From assembly GCA_958295895.1 (NCBI GenBank), contig CATQHI010000003.1:732787-796786 (forward strand): a stretch of DNA of 64,000 bases. The letters run 5' to 3'. Position numbers and translations under genes: made by a program. Shown here in pieces: positions 1 through 8,687 of this stretch; the first letter of the stretch is position 1, and the number at the start of each line of letters is the position of its first letter. The DNA is from Saprospiraceae bacterium (GTDB lineage Bacteria; Bacteroidota; Bacteroidia; Chitinophagales; Saprospiraceae). The notes under the pieces are model-generated. The model was given only the letters and a program-made list of their open reading frames with translations, was not told the origin of the DNA and did no database searches.

Positions 1-21
1 ACTACGCGCTGAGCCGCCGAG

Positions 22-2973
22 TTGCCGGCCGGGGCATACTACTGGCCAGCGGCTCAGTACTTTGCGGGTATGCTGTACACCGAAGGCCTGGCGGTACAAC
101 CCGCTGCCGTAACGCCACTACCCGGCGAAGTCAACGAGAATTTCCGTATCACCGCACCCTCCGGGGAATCGTATCTCCTCAAGGTCAGCACGCCCGATAG
201 CGTTGCAGAGGCGTTTTCCCGGGACCTACTGCGCCACCTCCGCCAGGCTTCCCTTCCCTTTGCCGTCCCGGAGCTACTCGAATCTCACCGGGTCACTACC
301 GCGGCAGGCCCGCGTACCGTAAGACGTTACACGTGGCTACCCGGCCGCCTGCTGGCCGAGCGAAACCCCCGTACCCCTACCCTACTGCGCCAATGGGGCG
401 CGACGTGCGGGCACTTATCCCGCGCGCTGGCCGATTTCGATCACCCCGCCGCACCCCGTAACTACCGCTGGGATCCGCTGAGGGTAAGTGAGGGTGGATC
501 AAGTATGGATGCATTGAATGTAAATCAAAAAATGCTGGCGGAGTATTTCTTCAGCCGCATTTGCGAGTTGGACCACTCCGGGCTCCGGCGGGGCATCAAC
601 TACAACGACGCCCACGAGCTCAATCTGCTGGTTGCACCCCAGCAGGACCGAATCACCGGCGTCATCGACTTTGACGATGCCTGCTACACGGCCACGGTCT
701 GTGAGCTGGCCATCGCGTGTGCCTACGCCGGCATGGGCATGGCCGATCCCCTCGGCGCGATGCGGGAGGTAGTTCGTGGCTATCGGGCGGTCTTTCCCCT
801 CGAGGAGGTAGAGCTGGCCGCGCTCTTCGATCTTATTAGTGCCCGGCTGCTGCTTACCGTTACCACCGCTGCCGACAACCGTATACGTAACCCCAGTAAC
901 GCGTACCTCAGCGTGTCGGAAGCCCCCGCCTGGAGGCTGCTGGAACAATTACGCACCGTCCACCCCACCCTAGCACTCGCTCACTTTCGCACCGCCGCCG
1001 GACTACCGCCCCACCCCCGCTGGCAGGCTTACCACAGTTGGTGCGCGCGGGCTGCCCCCGAGTCCCTGTTCGTTTTTCCGGAGCGGGTGCTGCCCCTTGA
1101 CCTCAGCGTGGGCAGCCCCACCCTCGGCCCGAACCGAAACTTTGAGCACTTACCCACTTTCGTTACCCACATCCGCCGCCACCTCGAGGACCAACGCGCC
1201 GAAATGGCCGTGGGTGGCTACGGCGAGCCCCGCCCGGTTTATACCACCGAGGCATTTCGCGGCACGGGAAACCAGGGACCCCGCTGGCGGAGCGTCCACC
1301 TCGGCCTCGATTTCTGGACCCCCCGGGCCAACGTTGCCGTAGTGTGTCCACTCGACGGCACCGTACACAGCTTCGGCACGGACCCCACGCCGGGCGGCTA
1401 TGGCACCACCATCATTCTGCGGCACGATCCGATCCCCGGGCTCACTTTTTACACCCTCTACGGGCATCTCAGCAGCTGCTCCATCCAGAGCATATGGGCG
1501 GGGGCGCAGGTACAGTGCGGGGAGTTGCTGGCCACGATCGGCGCCCCGGACGTCAACGGCGGCTGGCCTCCCCACCTTCACTTTCAGGTGATGCTCGATC
1601 TGCTGGGGGGCTCGGTGGACTTTCCCGGCGTGGCCTACCCCGACGAACGGGACATCTGGCTGGGTCTGTGTCCGGACCCCCGCACGCTCATCCCCCACCC
1701 CCTGCCGCAAGAAGTGCCGCATGCAGATGCCGCGCAGACGATTCAACGGCGGCGCGGCAAATTGCTCGGTCGTAGCCTGAGTGTATCCTACCGCGAGCCG
1801 CTGGTCGTGCTGCGGGGGGCGGGGCAGTACCTCTACAACCGTACGGGTAGGCGCTACCTGGATACGGTCAACAACGTAGCCCACGTGGGCCACGAACACC
1901 CCCGCGTGGTGGACGCGGCCAGCCGGCAGATCGGTTTGCTCAACACGAATACCCGCTACCTCCACCCCGCCATCGTAGAACTAGCCGAGCGCCTCACCGC
2001 CACCCTACCCCCGGAGCTCAGCGTAGTACACTTCGTCAATTCCGGTAGCGAAGCCAACGAGCTAGCGCTGCGCATGGCGCAGGCGGTCACCGGTACGCGT
2101 AGCACGCTGGCCATGTCCATGGGATACCACGGCAATACCAGCCGTACTATCGAGGTGAGCCAGTACAAATTCGGCCGCCACGGGGGGCAGGGGCAGCCCC
2201 CCCATACGCACTTGCTGCCGCTACCGGACCGGCTGCACAGTACGGGGCTCGACCCCCTGCCCCACGTGCCGGAGCAACTGAGTTCGTTCATTCATGAATC
2301 CATCCTGAGCTGCGGGGGGCAACTGACCCTTCCCGAGGGCTACCTGACTGCCGTGTACGATCGCATCCGCGCGGGCGGCGGTATCTGCATCGCCGACGAG
2401 GTGCAGACGGGCCTGGGCCGGGTGGGTAGCCACTTCTGGGCGTTTCAAACCCAGGATGTGGTGCCGGACATCGTCACCATCGGAAAACCCTTCGGTAATG
2501 GGCACCCGCTGGGTGCAGTGGTCTGTACCGAGGCCACTGCCGCGGCCTTTGCCAACGGCATGGAGTACTTCAACACCTTCGGGGGTAACCCGGTCAGCTG
2601 TGCCGTGGGGCTGGCCGTCCTGGACGTGGTGCGGGAAGAGGAGTTGCAGGAACGGGCGCGGGGGGTGGGCGGTTACCTGACGGAGCTCCTGCTTGCCTTA
2701 CAGTCCGATCACCCGCTCGTGGGGGACGTTCGGGGGCGGGGACTGTTTCTGGGTGTGGAGCTCTGTGGGCCCGGCCTTGCACCTGCGACCGCGCCCGCTG
2801 CTTATGTGGTGAACCGGATGCGCGAGCTGAGCTTCTTAATGAGCACCGACGGGCCGTACGAGAGTGTGCTGAAAATTAAGCCGCCGCTGTGCTTCAGTCG
2901 TGAGAATGCGGAAATGCTGGTGGAATACCTGGACCGCGTGCTGCGGGAAGACGGCTCACGGTTTACTGACTAG
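22..2973 (+). CDS. Fusion protein: aminoglycoside-phosphotransferase-like kinase + LytM/M23 domain + class-III aminotransferase-fold phospho-lyase
   Basis: Three domains lie in one 983-residue chain. Residues ~25-345 are an APH/choline-kinase fold: an LPGE..NF nucleotide-loop motif, a D196xxxxN201 catalytic loop, and D216 in IDFDD. Residues ~400-565 are an M23/LytM domain with HxxxD (H~425, HLGLD) and HLH (~517-519) zinc motifs. Residues ~585-980 are a class-III PLP aminotransferase with [10 protein letters not shown] and the PLP lysine K~822 in IGKPFGNG. Known family fact: human homologues of the outer domains are hydroxylysine kinase and the phospho-lyases of 5-phosphohydroxylysine and phosphoethanolamine. 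So a phosphorylate-then-eliminate route for an amino alcohol is the best guess (inference). The role of the middle domain is unknown. The start is uncertain: the frame opens after a stop at 10-12 with TTG at 22, the first ATG is at 70, and relatives usually carry a little more N-terminus. The 3' end overlaps the convergent DUF2254 gene by 18 bases. Confidence 0.85.
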   Translation: MPAGAYYWPAAQYFAGMLYTEGLAVQPAAVTPLPGEVNENFRITAPSGESYLLKVSTPDSVAEAFSRDLLRHLRQASLPFAVPELLESHRVTTAAGPRTVRRYTWLPGRLLAERNPRTPTLLRQWGATCGHLSRALADFDHPAAPRNYRWDPLRVSEGGSSMDALNVNQKMLAEYFFSRICELDHSGLRRGINYNDAHELNLLVAPQQDRITGVIDFDDACYTATVCELAIACAYAGMGMADPLGAMREVVRGYRAVFPLEEVELAALFDLISARLLLTVTTAADNRIRNPSNAYLSVSEAPAWRLLEQLRTVHPTLALAHFRTAAGLPPHPRWQAYHSWCARAAPESLFVFPERVLPLDLSVGSPTLGPNRNFEHLPTFVTHIRRHLEDQRAEMAVGGYGEPRPVYTTEAFRGTGNQGPRWRSVHLGLDFWTPRANVAVVCPLDGTVHSFGTDPTPGGYGTTIILRHDPIPGLTFYTLYGHLSSCSIQSIWAGAQVQCGELLATIGAPDVNGGWPPHLHFQVMLDLLGGSVDFPGVAYPDERDIWLGLCPDPRTLIPHPLPQEVPHADAAQTIQRRRGKLLGRSLSVSYREPLVVLRGAGQYLYNRTGRRYLDTVNNVAHVGHEHPRVVDAASRQIGLLNTNTRYLHPAIVELAERLTATLPPELSVVHFVNSGSEANELALRMAQAVTGTRSTLAMSMGYHGNTSRTIEVSQYKFGRHGGQGQPPHTHLLPLPDRLHSTGLDPLPHVPEQLSSFIHESILSCGGQLTLPEGYLTAVYDRIRAGGGICIADEVQTGLGRVGSHFWAFQTQDVVPDIVTIGKPFGNGHPLGAVVCTEATAAAFANGMEYFNTFGGNPVSCAVGLAVLDVVREEELQERARGVGGYLTELLLALQSDHPLVGDVRGRGLFLGVELCGPGLAPATAPAAYVVNRMRELSFLMSTDGPYESVLKIKPPLCFSRENAEMLVEYLDRVLREDGSRFTD

Positions 2974-4164
2974 CTGCTGTAGCTGGCGGCGGGCGGCGGA
3001 AGCCCCGGTGGTATGGTTGTGCTTCACGCAGGCCTGCTCGATCCGCAGCAGGTTTTCACGCAGGGTATCCACGCCCCAGGGGTCGGAATCCAGGTAGCAG
3101 CGCAGCTGGGTAAAGCAGCTGTCGAGCAGGGTATCCACTTGCCAGTCGTTGAGGCGCAGCACGCCGGCGTCCTGCTGACCGGTGACGGCATTGTAGGGTT
3201 TTACCGCGGCGAGTTGCAGGAAGAGTTGGCCCAGGTAATTGATGGCGGTCATGGCCGTGCCGGGGTCATTGATGGCGGGGCTGGCGGCCTTAATGGCCAC
3301 CTCGACCTGGTGCTTGAAGCCGGTGGCGTACACATCGATGGGCTCCTCCCGGGAAAGGGTGTAGTAGGAATCGACGTCGATCCCATCTGCAGCGGTTGTA
3401 TCGCCCCACCCCAGTAGGGGATCGCCAGCGTAGACAAAGGAGCCCGGGCGGGGCAGTAGGTAGATTTCAGTCTGTAGCTTGTGGGCTGCATCGACTAGAC
3501 CCACGTAGTCCAGCTCGTCGAGGTAGCCACAGCGGTCGGCAAAGATGCGGGGCTGGGGATCATCGTCCGGTCGGTCCCTAGCGGTGATGAGCGATAGCCT
3601 TTGCTCGTCGAGCCGTTCGAGGCGGCGGCGGGTGTAGTCATAGCTTTTGCGCAGGAGTACGTTGATGAAGATGCTCTGCGATACCCGGTGAATGAAGTAG
3701 ATAAATAGCACCAGGCTCAGAATAGCGAAGAATCCTGCGCTAGCCGCCGCCAGTACCGGTGGCTTGCTAAATTCCGGCGGCTCGGCTACGCCCAGCAACA
3801 GGATGGTGCTGTGTGCAATCGTACCCGCTCCTACGCCTAGGATCTCCTGGTGGTACCGTTCGGAGAGGATCAGTGGGAGCAGCCGGGGGGAGTAGGAGCT
3901 GATGCTACGGTCCAGCACGTTCATCACCATGGTGTAGGCAAAAATCGTGAGGGTGAACACTCCGGTGATCACCGCTGCCAGGGTGGTGCGGATGGTATCG
4001 AGGTCCGAGAGGTTGTAGGGGGCAAGCCAGTCGGGCAGGTCCTGCACCTCGTCCGTAGTGCTAAGCTGGTAGAAGGCTACGGCTACGAAGGCGAAGAAAA
4101 TGAGCGTAGGAAGGCTGGCGATCGAGCGGACCAGATCGCGCAGCAGCAGCAGCATTTTGCGCAT
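2956..4164 (-). CDS. DUF2254 family membrane protein
   Basis: A 402-residue protein of the DUF2254 family. It has N-terminal membrane segments at about residues 15-35, 60-85, 110-130 and 140-160. The family signature follows the second segment (FTLTIFAYTMVMNVLDRSIS, then SSYSPRLLP). A soluble C-terminal half carries PAINDPGTAMTAINYLG, a conserved region of this family. No biochemical function is established for the family. It begins 6 bases after the stop of the rhodopsin gene, so the two are almost certainly co-transcribed with the rhodopsin first. Context suggests a role in ion homeostasis or membrane response linked to the pump (inference). The gene is intact. Confidence 0.8.
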   Translation of the reverse strand: MRKMLLLLRDLVRSIASLPTLIFFAFVAVAFYQLSTTDEVQDLPDWLAPYNLSDLDTIRTTLAAVITGVFTLTIFAYTMVMNVLDRSISSYSPRLLPLILSERYHQEILGVGAGTIAHSTILLLGVAEPPEFSKPPVLAAASAGFFAILSLVLFIYFIHRVSQSIFINVLLRKSYDYTRRRLERLDEQRLSLITARDRPDDDPQPRIFADRCGYLDELDYVGLVDAAHKLQTEIYLLPRPGSFVYAGDPLLGWGDTTAADGIDVDSYYTLSREEPIDVYATGFKHQVEVAIKAASPAINDPGTAMTAINYLGQLFLQLAAVKPYNAVTGQQDAGVLRLNDWQVDTLLDSCFTQLRCYLDSDPWGVDTLRENLLRIEQACVKHNHTTGASAARRQLQQLVSKP

Positions 4165-4170
4165 CGGAGC

Positions 4171-4998
4171 TTAGGCGGCCACGGTACCACGCTGGGGCAG
4201 TAGATCGGTGACCTGCATGGCGGGTTCGAAGCCCTCGGCGGCACTGCGCTGGATGGCGATGTAGGTGATCATGAGCCCGTAGATAACCTTAGAGCTTACG
4301 TCGGCCACGGTAAAGAGCGCCTGACGGATAACCACCCCGGTGGAACTAGCCTCGAAGAAGGGCATGCCGTAGGCCAGGGGGTAGAGCGTCCAGGCAAACA
4401 TCATGAGCCAGAAGACCTTGCGCATGGGTGAGGCGGCCGGGGCGGGCATATCGGGGGTGGCCCGGAAGATGCGGGTGCCGACGATCCAGTTCATACCGAT
4501 GAAAAAGACGGTGGAAATAGCGCCCCAGATCATGAGGGTACCCAGGCTTTCGATCTCGTAGAGCTGACCGACGTAGCCGGTGATGATCATGGCCCAGGCC
4601 AGCAGGATGAGGGTGGTAGCGGTCTTAAAGAGGTCGTTACCGCGGATGTTGAGTACGATGAGTAGCTGGGTGAGCAGGCAGGGGATGGTGATCATCCAGT
4701 TCACGTAGCGGTAGCCGTTGGAGAAGGTCTCCTGGGCGGGGTCGTAGAGCCCGGTCGATTGGTTATAGGTAAAGGCCTGCTCCCAGAGGTTGGACTGGCC
4801 GTACAGGATGGTGCCGGCCGAGACCATTACGATGCAGCTCAGGGCGGTGGCGGTGCGGTAGCGGGGGGCAACGAAACGGGAGGTGAGAATAAAGAAAATG
4901 AGGGCGGCAAAGTGCGCCCCGACCCCCATGCTGAGCAGGTGGTCGACGGCCTCGTAACGGCCTACGGTGTAGGAAAAGAGGCTCTCAATATTTGTCAT
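4171..4998 (-). CDS. Microbial rhodopsin with NTQ motif (predicted light-driven inward chloride pump)
   Basis: A 275-residue, seven-helix microbial rhodopsin. Helix C reads RYVNWMITIPCLLTQ, giving N100, T104 and Q111 where proteorhodopsin has D, T, E and the sodium pump KR2 has N, D, Q. Helix G holds the retinal lysine K237 in DVSSKVIYG, with D233 as its partner. R97 matches the conserved helix-C arginine. Known family fact: NTQ marks the inward chloride pumps such as Nonlabens marinus NM-R3. L108 sits at the proteorhodopsin L105 tuning site, which predicts green absorption (inference). It is first in an operon with a DUF2254 protein 6 bases downstream. No carotenoid or beta-carotene cleavage gene (blh/brp) is nearby, so retinal must be made elsewhere. 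The protein starts at the ATG at 4998, which leaves the expected short N-terminal tail. Confidence 0.93.
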   Translation of the reverse strand: MTNIESLFSYTVGRYEAVDHLLSMGVGAHFAALIFFILTSRFVAPRYRTATALSCIVMVSAGTILYGQSNLWEQAFTYNQSTGLYDPAQETFSNGYRYVNWMITIPCLLTQLLIVLNIRGNDLFKTATTLILLAWAMIITGYVGQLYEIESLGTLMIWGAISTVFFIGMNWIVGTRIFRATPDMPAPAASPMRKVFWLMMFAWTLYPLAYGMPFFEASSTGVVIRQALFTVADVSSKVIYGLMITYIAIQRSAAEGFEPAMQVTDLLPQRGTVAA

Positions 4999-5127
4999 AG
5001 GTTGAGTTTGATCTGAGCAATCAACCTAGGTTCTGAGAATATGTTGCGGCAACTTCCGCGGATCAAGGAACTCCCCTAATGAACAAAGGGACGACCGCTA
5101 CCGCGATCATCCCTTTCATTTTCCCAG

Positions 5128-5202
5128 TCGGGGCACCAGGATTCGAACCTGGGGCCTCCTGCTCCCAAAGCAGGCACGCTAACCGGACTGCGCTATGCCC
5201 CG
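5128..5202 (-). tRNA. tRNA-Pro (anticodon UGG)
   Basis: The complement folds as a cloverleaf. A 7-bp acceptor stem CGGGGCA/TGCCCCG spans the ends. The anticodon arm CCTGC-TTTGGGA-GCAGG has anticodon TGG, and the T-loop is GTTCGAATC. The discriminator base is A and CCA is not encoded. The unusual C at position 1 is typical of tRNA-Pro. It is adjacent to tRNA-Ser, 3 bases apart, on the same strand. Confidence 0.95.
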
Positions 5203-5205
5203 TGG

Positions 5206-5293
5206 CGGAGACGGCGGGATTCGAACCCGCGGTACCCTGTTAGAGTACGTCGATTTAGCAAACCGGTGGTTTCAGCCACTCACCCACGTCTCC
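5206..5293 (-). tRNA. tRNA-Ser (anticodon GCU)
   Basis: An 88-nt type-II tRNA on the complement: acceptor GGAGACG/CGTCTCC, anticodon loop TTGCTAA (anticodon GCT), a long variable arm (ACGTACTCTAACAGGGTAC) and T-loop GTTCGAATC. The discriminator is G. The next three bases happen to read CCA, so the 3' end could be counted at 5203. The pair position 27-43 is a C-A mismatch. Confidence 0.93.
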
Positions 5294-5474
5294 GGATGTG
5301 CTTCTTGCTAAAGCGACGCAAAGCTACGGCCCACTCCGCACCCACCAAAGCATTCGGCCAACTATTTTCGGCCACAACGCGGCTCTGAGTGCTACCCAAA
5401 TTACATTGGCGGCTATCAGTTGTTAGCCGATCTTCATTCGTCGCCAGGCGTTTGAGCAAATAGTTATTCTGATC

Positions 5475-5507
5475 TTTGGCTAAGTCAAGTGCATTTCGTT
5501 ATAATTG
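5475..5507 (+). promoter_or_regulatory. Predicted promoter of the susC-susD operon
   Basis: TTTG at 5475-5478, a 21-base spacer, then TATAATTG at 5500-5507. This is one mismatch from the Bacteroidota -7 consensus TAnnTTTG. It lies 67 bases before the susC start. A palindrome overlaps the -7 box (next entry). Confidence 0.5.
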
Positions 5508-5521
5508 TAAACGAATGCACT
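5488..5521. repeat. Inverted repeat over the susC promoter (operator-like)
   Basis: Arms AGTGCATTTCGTT and AACGAATGCACT pair over 12 bases with one bulged T, around an AT-rich centre that contains the -7 box. There is no T-tract, so a protein-binding operator is more likely than a terminator. I see no copy elsewhere in the window. Confidence 0.6.
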
Positions 5522-5574
5522 GCCGTGTATGGGAGTTGCGTCGCTCTATCATTCACTATTGAAACTTAAGGTTC

Positions 5575-8500
5575 ATGCAAAGCGATACTCGCCGCGGACT
5601 AGTACTAGTCTGCTGGATCACCTTACTATGTTCTACTGCTCTATTTGCCGGGGGCCTACAGGTGGCCGACCCCGTTACCGGTACGGTACTGGATGAGGAT
5701 GGCTTTCCACTCATCGGTGTCACCGTAGTGGAAGCCGGTACGAGCAGCGGCACGGTGACCGATATTGACGGTAATTACTCTATAACGGTCAGCGGACCGG
5801 AGGCAGTCCTACGCTTTTCCTACATTGGTTACACGGCCCAGGAGGTAGCCGTAGGCGGCCAGACGGTACTCGACGTAGTGCTGGTGACTGATGCAACCCA
5901 ACTGGAGGAAGTCGTTGTGGTGGGTTACGGCACTCAGCAGAAGTCGGACGTCACCGGTGCTCTGTCCCAGTTGGAGGGAGAAGAGATCAACGTGGCTCCA
6001 ACTCCAAACCTATCGGCTAATCTAGCGGGGAAGCTTTCCGGAGTCATTGCGGTGCAGACGACCGGACAACCCGGCTTCGACGACGCGGCCTTTCAAATAC
6101 GAGGCCGCTCTACCTTGGGCAACAACAGTCCCCTCGTGCTCGTGGACGGTGTGGAGCGTAGTTTTTCCAGAATCAACCCGGCCGAGGTGGCTAGCGTCAC
6201 GGCCTTGAAGGACGCGGCCTCTACGGCCGTGTATGGATCGAGAGCCGCCAATGGGGTACTTCTCATTACCACCAAGCGTGGCCGGGTAGGGAAGCCCCGC
6301 TTTACTTTTAACGCCAACCTGGGACGGCAGAGTCCCGCCGGGCGCCCTGAGCTGATGAATGCCAACGAGTACGTGATCGCTTACCGGCAGGCACTGTCCA
6401 ACGAGGGAACACCGGATGATAAATTGCCCTTCGGCGAACTCCTAGATGATGCGCGCGCCGGCCGCTTACCCAGCTACGACTGGTGGAACGAGACCCTGAC
6501 CAACTCCGCTCCTCAACGACAGTACACTATGTCGGTGGATGGGGGCTCGGAGGACCTGCGGTACTTTTTTGCCTATGGGCGGCTCGATCAGGAGGGCTTC
6601 TTAGAAAATGCCGGTTACAACCGTAATAACGTGCGCTCGAATGTAGATGCCGACATTGCCCCGGGTTTGACCCTCAGCTTCGACCTATCGGGCAGGATCG
6701 AGGAACGCCTCCGGTCAGCCGACGACGACGCAGAAATCTTCTCCAACGTACTGAGAGCTAACCCCCTCAACCCGGTATTTCTGGATGGCCTGTCCGGAGC
6801 CGAGAACCTCCCTTCCGGCTCGCTCGGTTTCGACGGCTTCAGCGGTAACTCCTTCGGAGACGCGAACCGCAATGGCTCGCGGGAAGAGGATTTCTTCGTG
6901 TTCCAGTCCAATTTTCAGCTCAATTACGAACTGCCATTCGTAACCGGACTGGCCGTACGCGGTCTGTTTTCGTACGATGCGGCCAATGTAACGAACCGCA
7001 CCTTTTTCACGCCCTATACAACCTACCAGCGTAATGAGGCCACGGGGGAATATATTCGTCTCCAGAGCGACAACATCAGCTCGCTGGAAGAGCAGCGCAA
7101 CAACTCCAAGCAACTCACCACCCAGTTGAGCATGCGGTACAACCGTACAGTGGGTGTACACTACCTCTCGGCCCTCCTGGCACTGTACGAGCAGATCAGC
7201 CAGGACGGTAACTTCATTCGCGCCTTTCGGGATGGCTTTATCTCCCCCACCATTCAGCAGTTTTTCGCGGGAAATCCGATCAACGACGAGAATTTCGGCT
7301 CGGCCAACCAACTCACTCGTCGGGGCTACGTAGGCCGCATTGACTACGGCTTCAAGAACCGTTACCTGTTGCAGGCTAACCTTCGCGTAGATAAGAGCTC
7401 CATCTTCCCCGCTGACAAACGGACCGGGTATTTTCCTGCTTTTTCTGCCGGATGGCGCATCAGTGAGGAGCCGTTCATGCAGGGTCTCGACTGGCTGGAA
7501 ATTCTTAAGGTGCGCGGTTCCTGGGGTATCACCGGCAATGACCGCATCGATCCATTTCAGTACCTTTCGGGCTTCGCATTTCAGGGTGGTTATGTCGCCG
7601 ATGGACAGTTCCAACCCGGAATAGGCCCTACGGTACTTGCTAATCCCGATGTAACCTGGGAAAAGGCCAAGACCACCGACATTGGCCTAGAGGCCAGCTT
7701 CTTGGAGGGGAAGTATGGTATTGAGGTGGACTACTACGAGAAGCGTACCGAGGATATCCTGGCGCGGCGTAACCTATCTATTCCACAGACTTTTGGGGCT
7801 AATCTGCCGTTCGAGAACATCGGTATCGTAGACAGCTGGGGTTGGGAATTTACTGCCCGCCACCGCAATAACATCGGTCGGCTGGGCATCAAGGCAAGTG
7901 CAAACCTCACGCTGGCGAACAACAAGATCGTCTTCGTCGATGAGCCGGAAGGCGCCAACCCCGCCACCAGTCTGGAGGGCAATGAGATCGGGGTTTTCGC
8001 GGGTTACCTGTCCGACGGACTTTACCAGAGCCAGGAGGAGATTGACGAGGGCCCTACCCAGTTCGGCACGCTCGCCCCCGGCGATATTCGCTACCGCGAC
8101 ATCAACGGCCGCGACGCCGACGGCAACCTTACCGGCCAGCCCGATGGGGTGGTCAATAACGACGACCGGGTAATAATTGGGGAGAGCAGTACACCCAATA
8201 TGATCTACGGCTTCAACTTTAATTTCGACCTGGCTGGTTTCTCGCTGGATTTCAACTTCCAGGGAGCAAGTCAATACGCTCGCGAGATTGCCCCCCGCGG
8301 CTTTCTGCTCAGCGTAGGTAACAACTTCGACGTGCTCAATGACTCCTGGACCCCGGACAACACCGATGCGCGCTACCCCCGCATCCTACCCGACGGAAAT
8401 AATAACAACAACCAGCGTAGTGACTTCTTCGTCGAGAATATCAATTTTCTTCGACTGCGCAACGCCCGCCTGGCCTATGATTTCAGCGAGCTACCTGGCT

Positions 8501-8664
8501 TCTTCGACCGGGCGGGCATCGAGCGATTGGGGCTAAGTGTATCGGCAACCAATCTTCTCACTTTTACTAACGTCTCCATCGGTGATCCGGAGGGAAATAA
8601 CGGCAACTCGCTGTTCTACCCGATCGCCAAGGTAGTATCCGTGGGGCTGAATCTTCAGTTCTAA
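5575..8664 (+). CDS. SusC/RagA-family TonB-linked outer-membrane transporter
   Basis: A 1029-residue outer-membrane transporter that, with its SusD partner, imports a ligand in a TonB-dependent way. A signal peptide covers about residues 1-27. A carboxypeptidase-regulatory-like domain covers ~35-110 (GTVLDEDGFPLIGVTVVEAG). The SusC plug signature VVVGYGTQQKSDVTGAL is at ~114-130, followed by the plug and a beta-barrel ending in the expected C-terminal aromatic (NLQF). There is no STN domain, so no anti-sigma signalling role is expected. SusD starts 23 bases downstream. No carbohydrate-active enzyme lies in the locus, so the substrate is not evident. It is preceded by a predicted promoter overlapped by a palindrome. 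Confidence 0.95.
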   Translation: MQSDTRRGLVLVCWITLLCSTALFAGGLQVADPVTGTVLDEDGFPLIGVTVVEAGTSSGTVTDIDGNYSITVSGPEAVLRFSYIGYTAQEVAVGGQTVLDVVLVTDATQLEEVVVVGYGTQQKSDVTGALSQLEGEEINVAPTPNLSANLAGKLSGVIAVQTTGQPGFDDAAFQIRGRSTLGNNSPLVLVDGVERSFSRINPAEVASVTALKDAASTAVYGSRAANGVLLITTKRGRVGKPRFTFNANLGRQSPAGRPELMNANEYVIAYRQALSNEGTPDDKLPFGELLDDARAGRLPSYDWWNETLTNSAPQRQYTMSVDGGSEDLRYFFAYGRLDQEGFLENAGYNRNNVRSNVDADIAPGLTLSFDLSGRIEERLRSADDDAEIFSNVLRANPLNPVFLDGLSGAENLPSGSLGFDGFSGNSFGDANRNGSREEDFFVFQSNFQLNYELPFVTGLAVRGLFSYDAANVTNRTFFTPYTTYQRNEATGEYIRLQSDNISSLEEQRNNSKQLTTQLSMRYNRTVGVHYLSALLALYEQISQDGNFIRAFRDGFISPTIQQFFAGNPINDENFGSANQLTRRGYVGRIDYGFKNRYLLQANLRVDKSSIFPADKRTGYFPAFSAGWRISEEPFMQGLDWLEILKVRGSWGITGNDRIDPFQYLSGFAFQGGYVADGQFQPGIGPTVLANPDVTWEKAKTTDIGLEASFLEGKYGIEVDYYEKRTEDILARRNLSIPQTFGANLPFENIGIVDSWGWEFTARHRNNIGRLGIKASANLTLANNKIVFVDEPEGANPATSLEGNEIGVFAGYLSDGLYQSQEEIDEGPTQFGTLAPGDIRYRDINGRDADGNLTGQPDGVVNNDDRVIIGESSTPNMIYGFNFNFDLAGFSLDFNFQGASQYAREIAPRGFLLSVGNNFDVLNDSWTPDNTDARYPRILPDGNNNNNQRSDFFVENINFLRLRNARLAYDFSELPGFFDRAGIERLGLSVSATNLLTFTNVSIGDPEGNNGNSLFYPIAKVVSVGLNLQF

Positions 8665-8687
8665 CCACCGTCAGCAAACAATACATC

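Noticed and set aside
22..1050. Aminoglycoside resistance kinase
   Set aside because: The kinase is fused to a class-III aminotransferase fold and its motif layout matches the hydroxylysine/homoserine kinase-like group. Nothing supports drug resistance.
1150..1965. 271-residue open frame on the minus strand
   Set aside because: Antisense shadow of the fusion gene; low-complexity, no domain.
4171..4998. Sodium-pump (NDQ) or proton-pump rhodopsin
   Set aside because: The second motif position is Thr (T104), not Asp, and the first is Asn (N100), so neither NDQ nor DTE fits.
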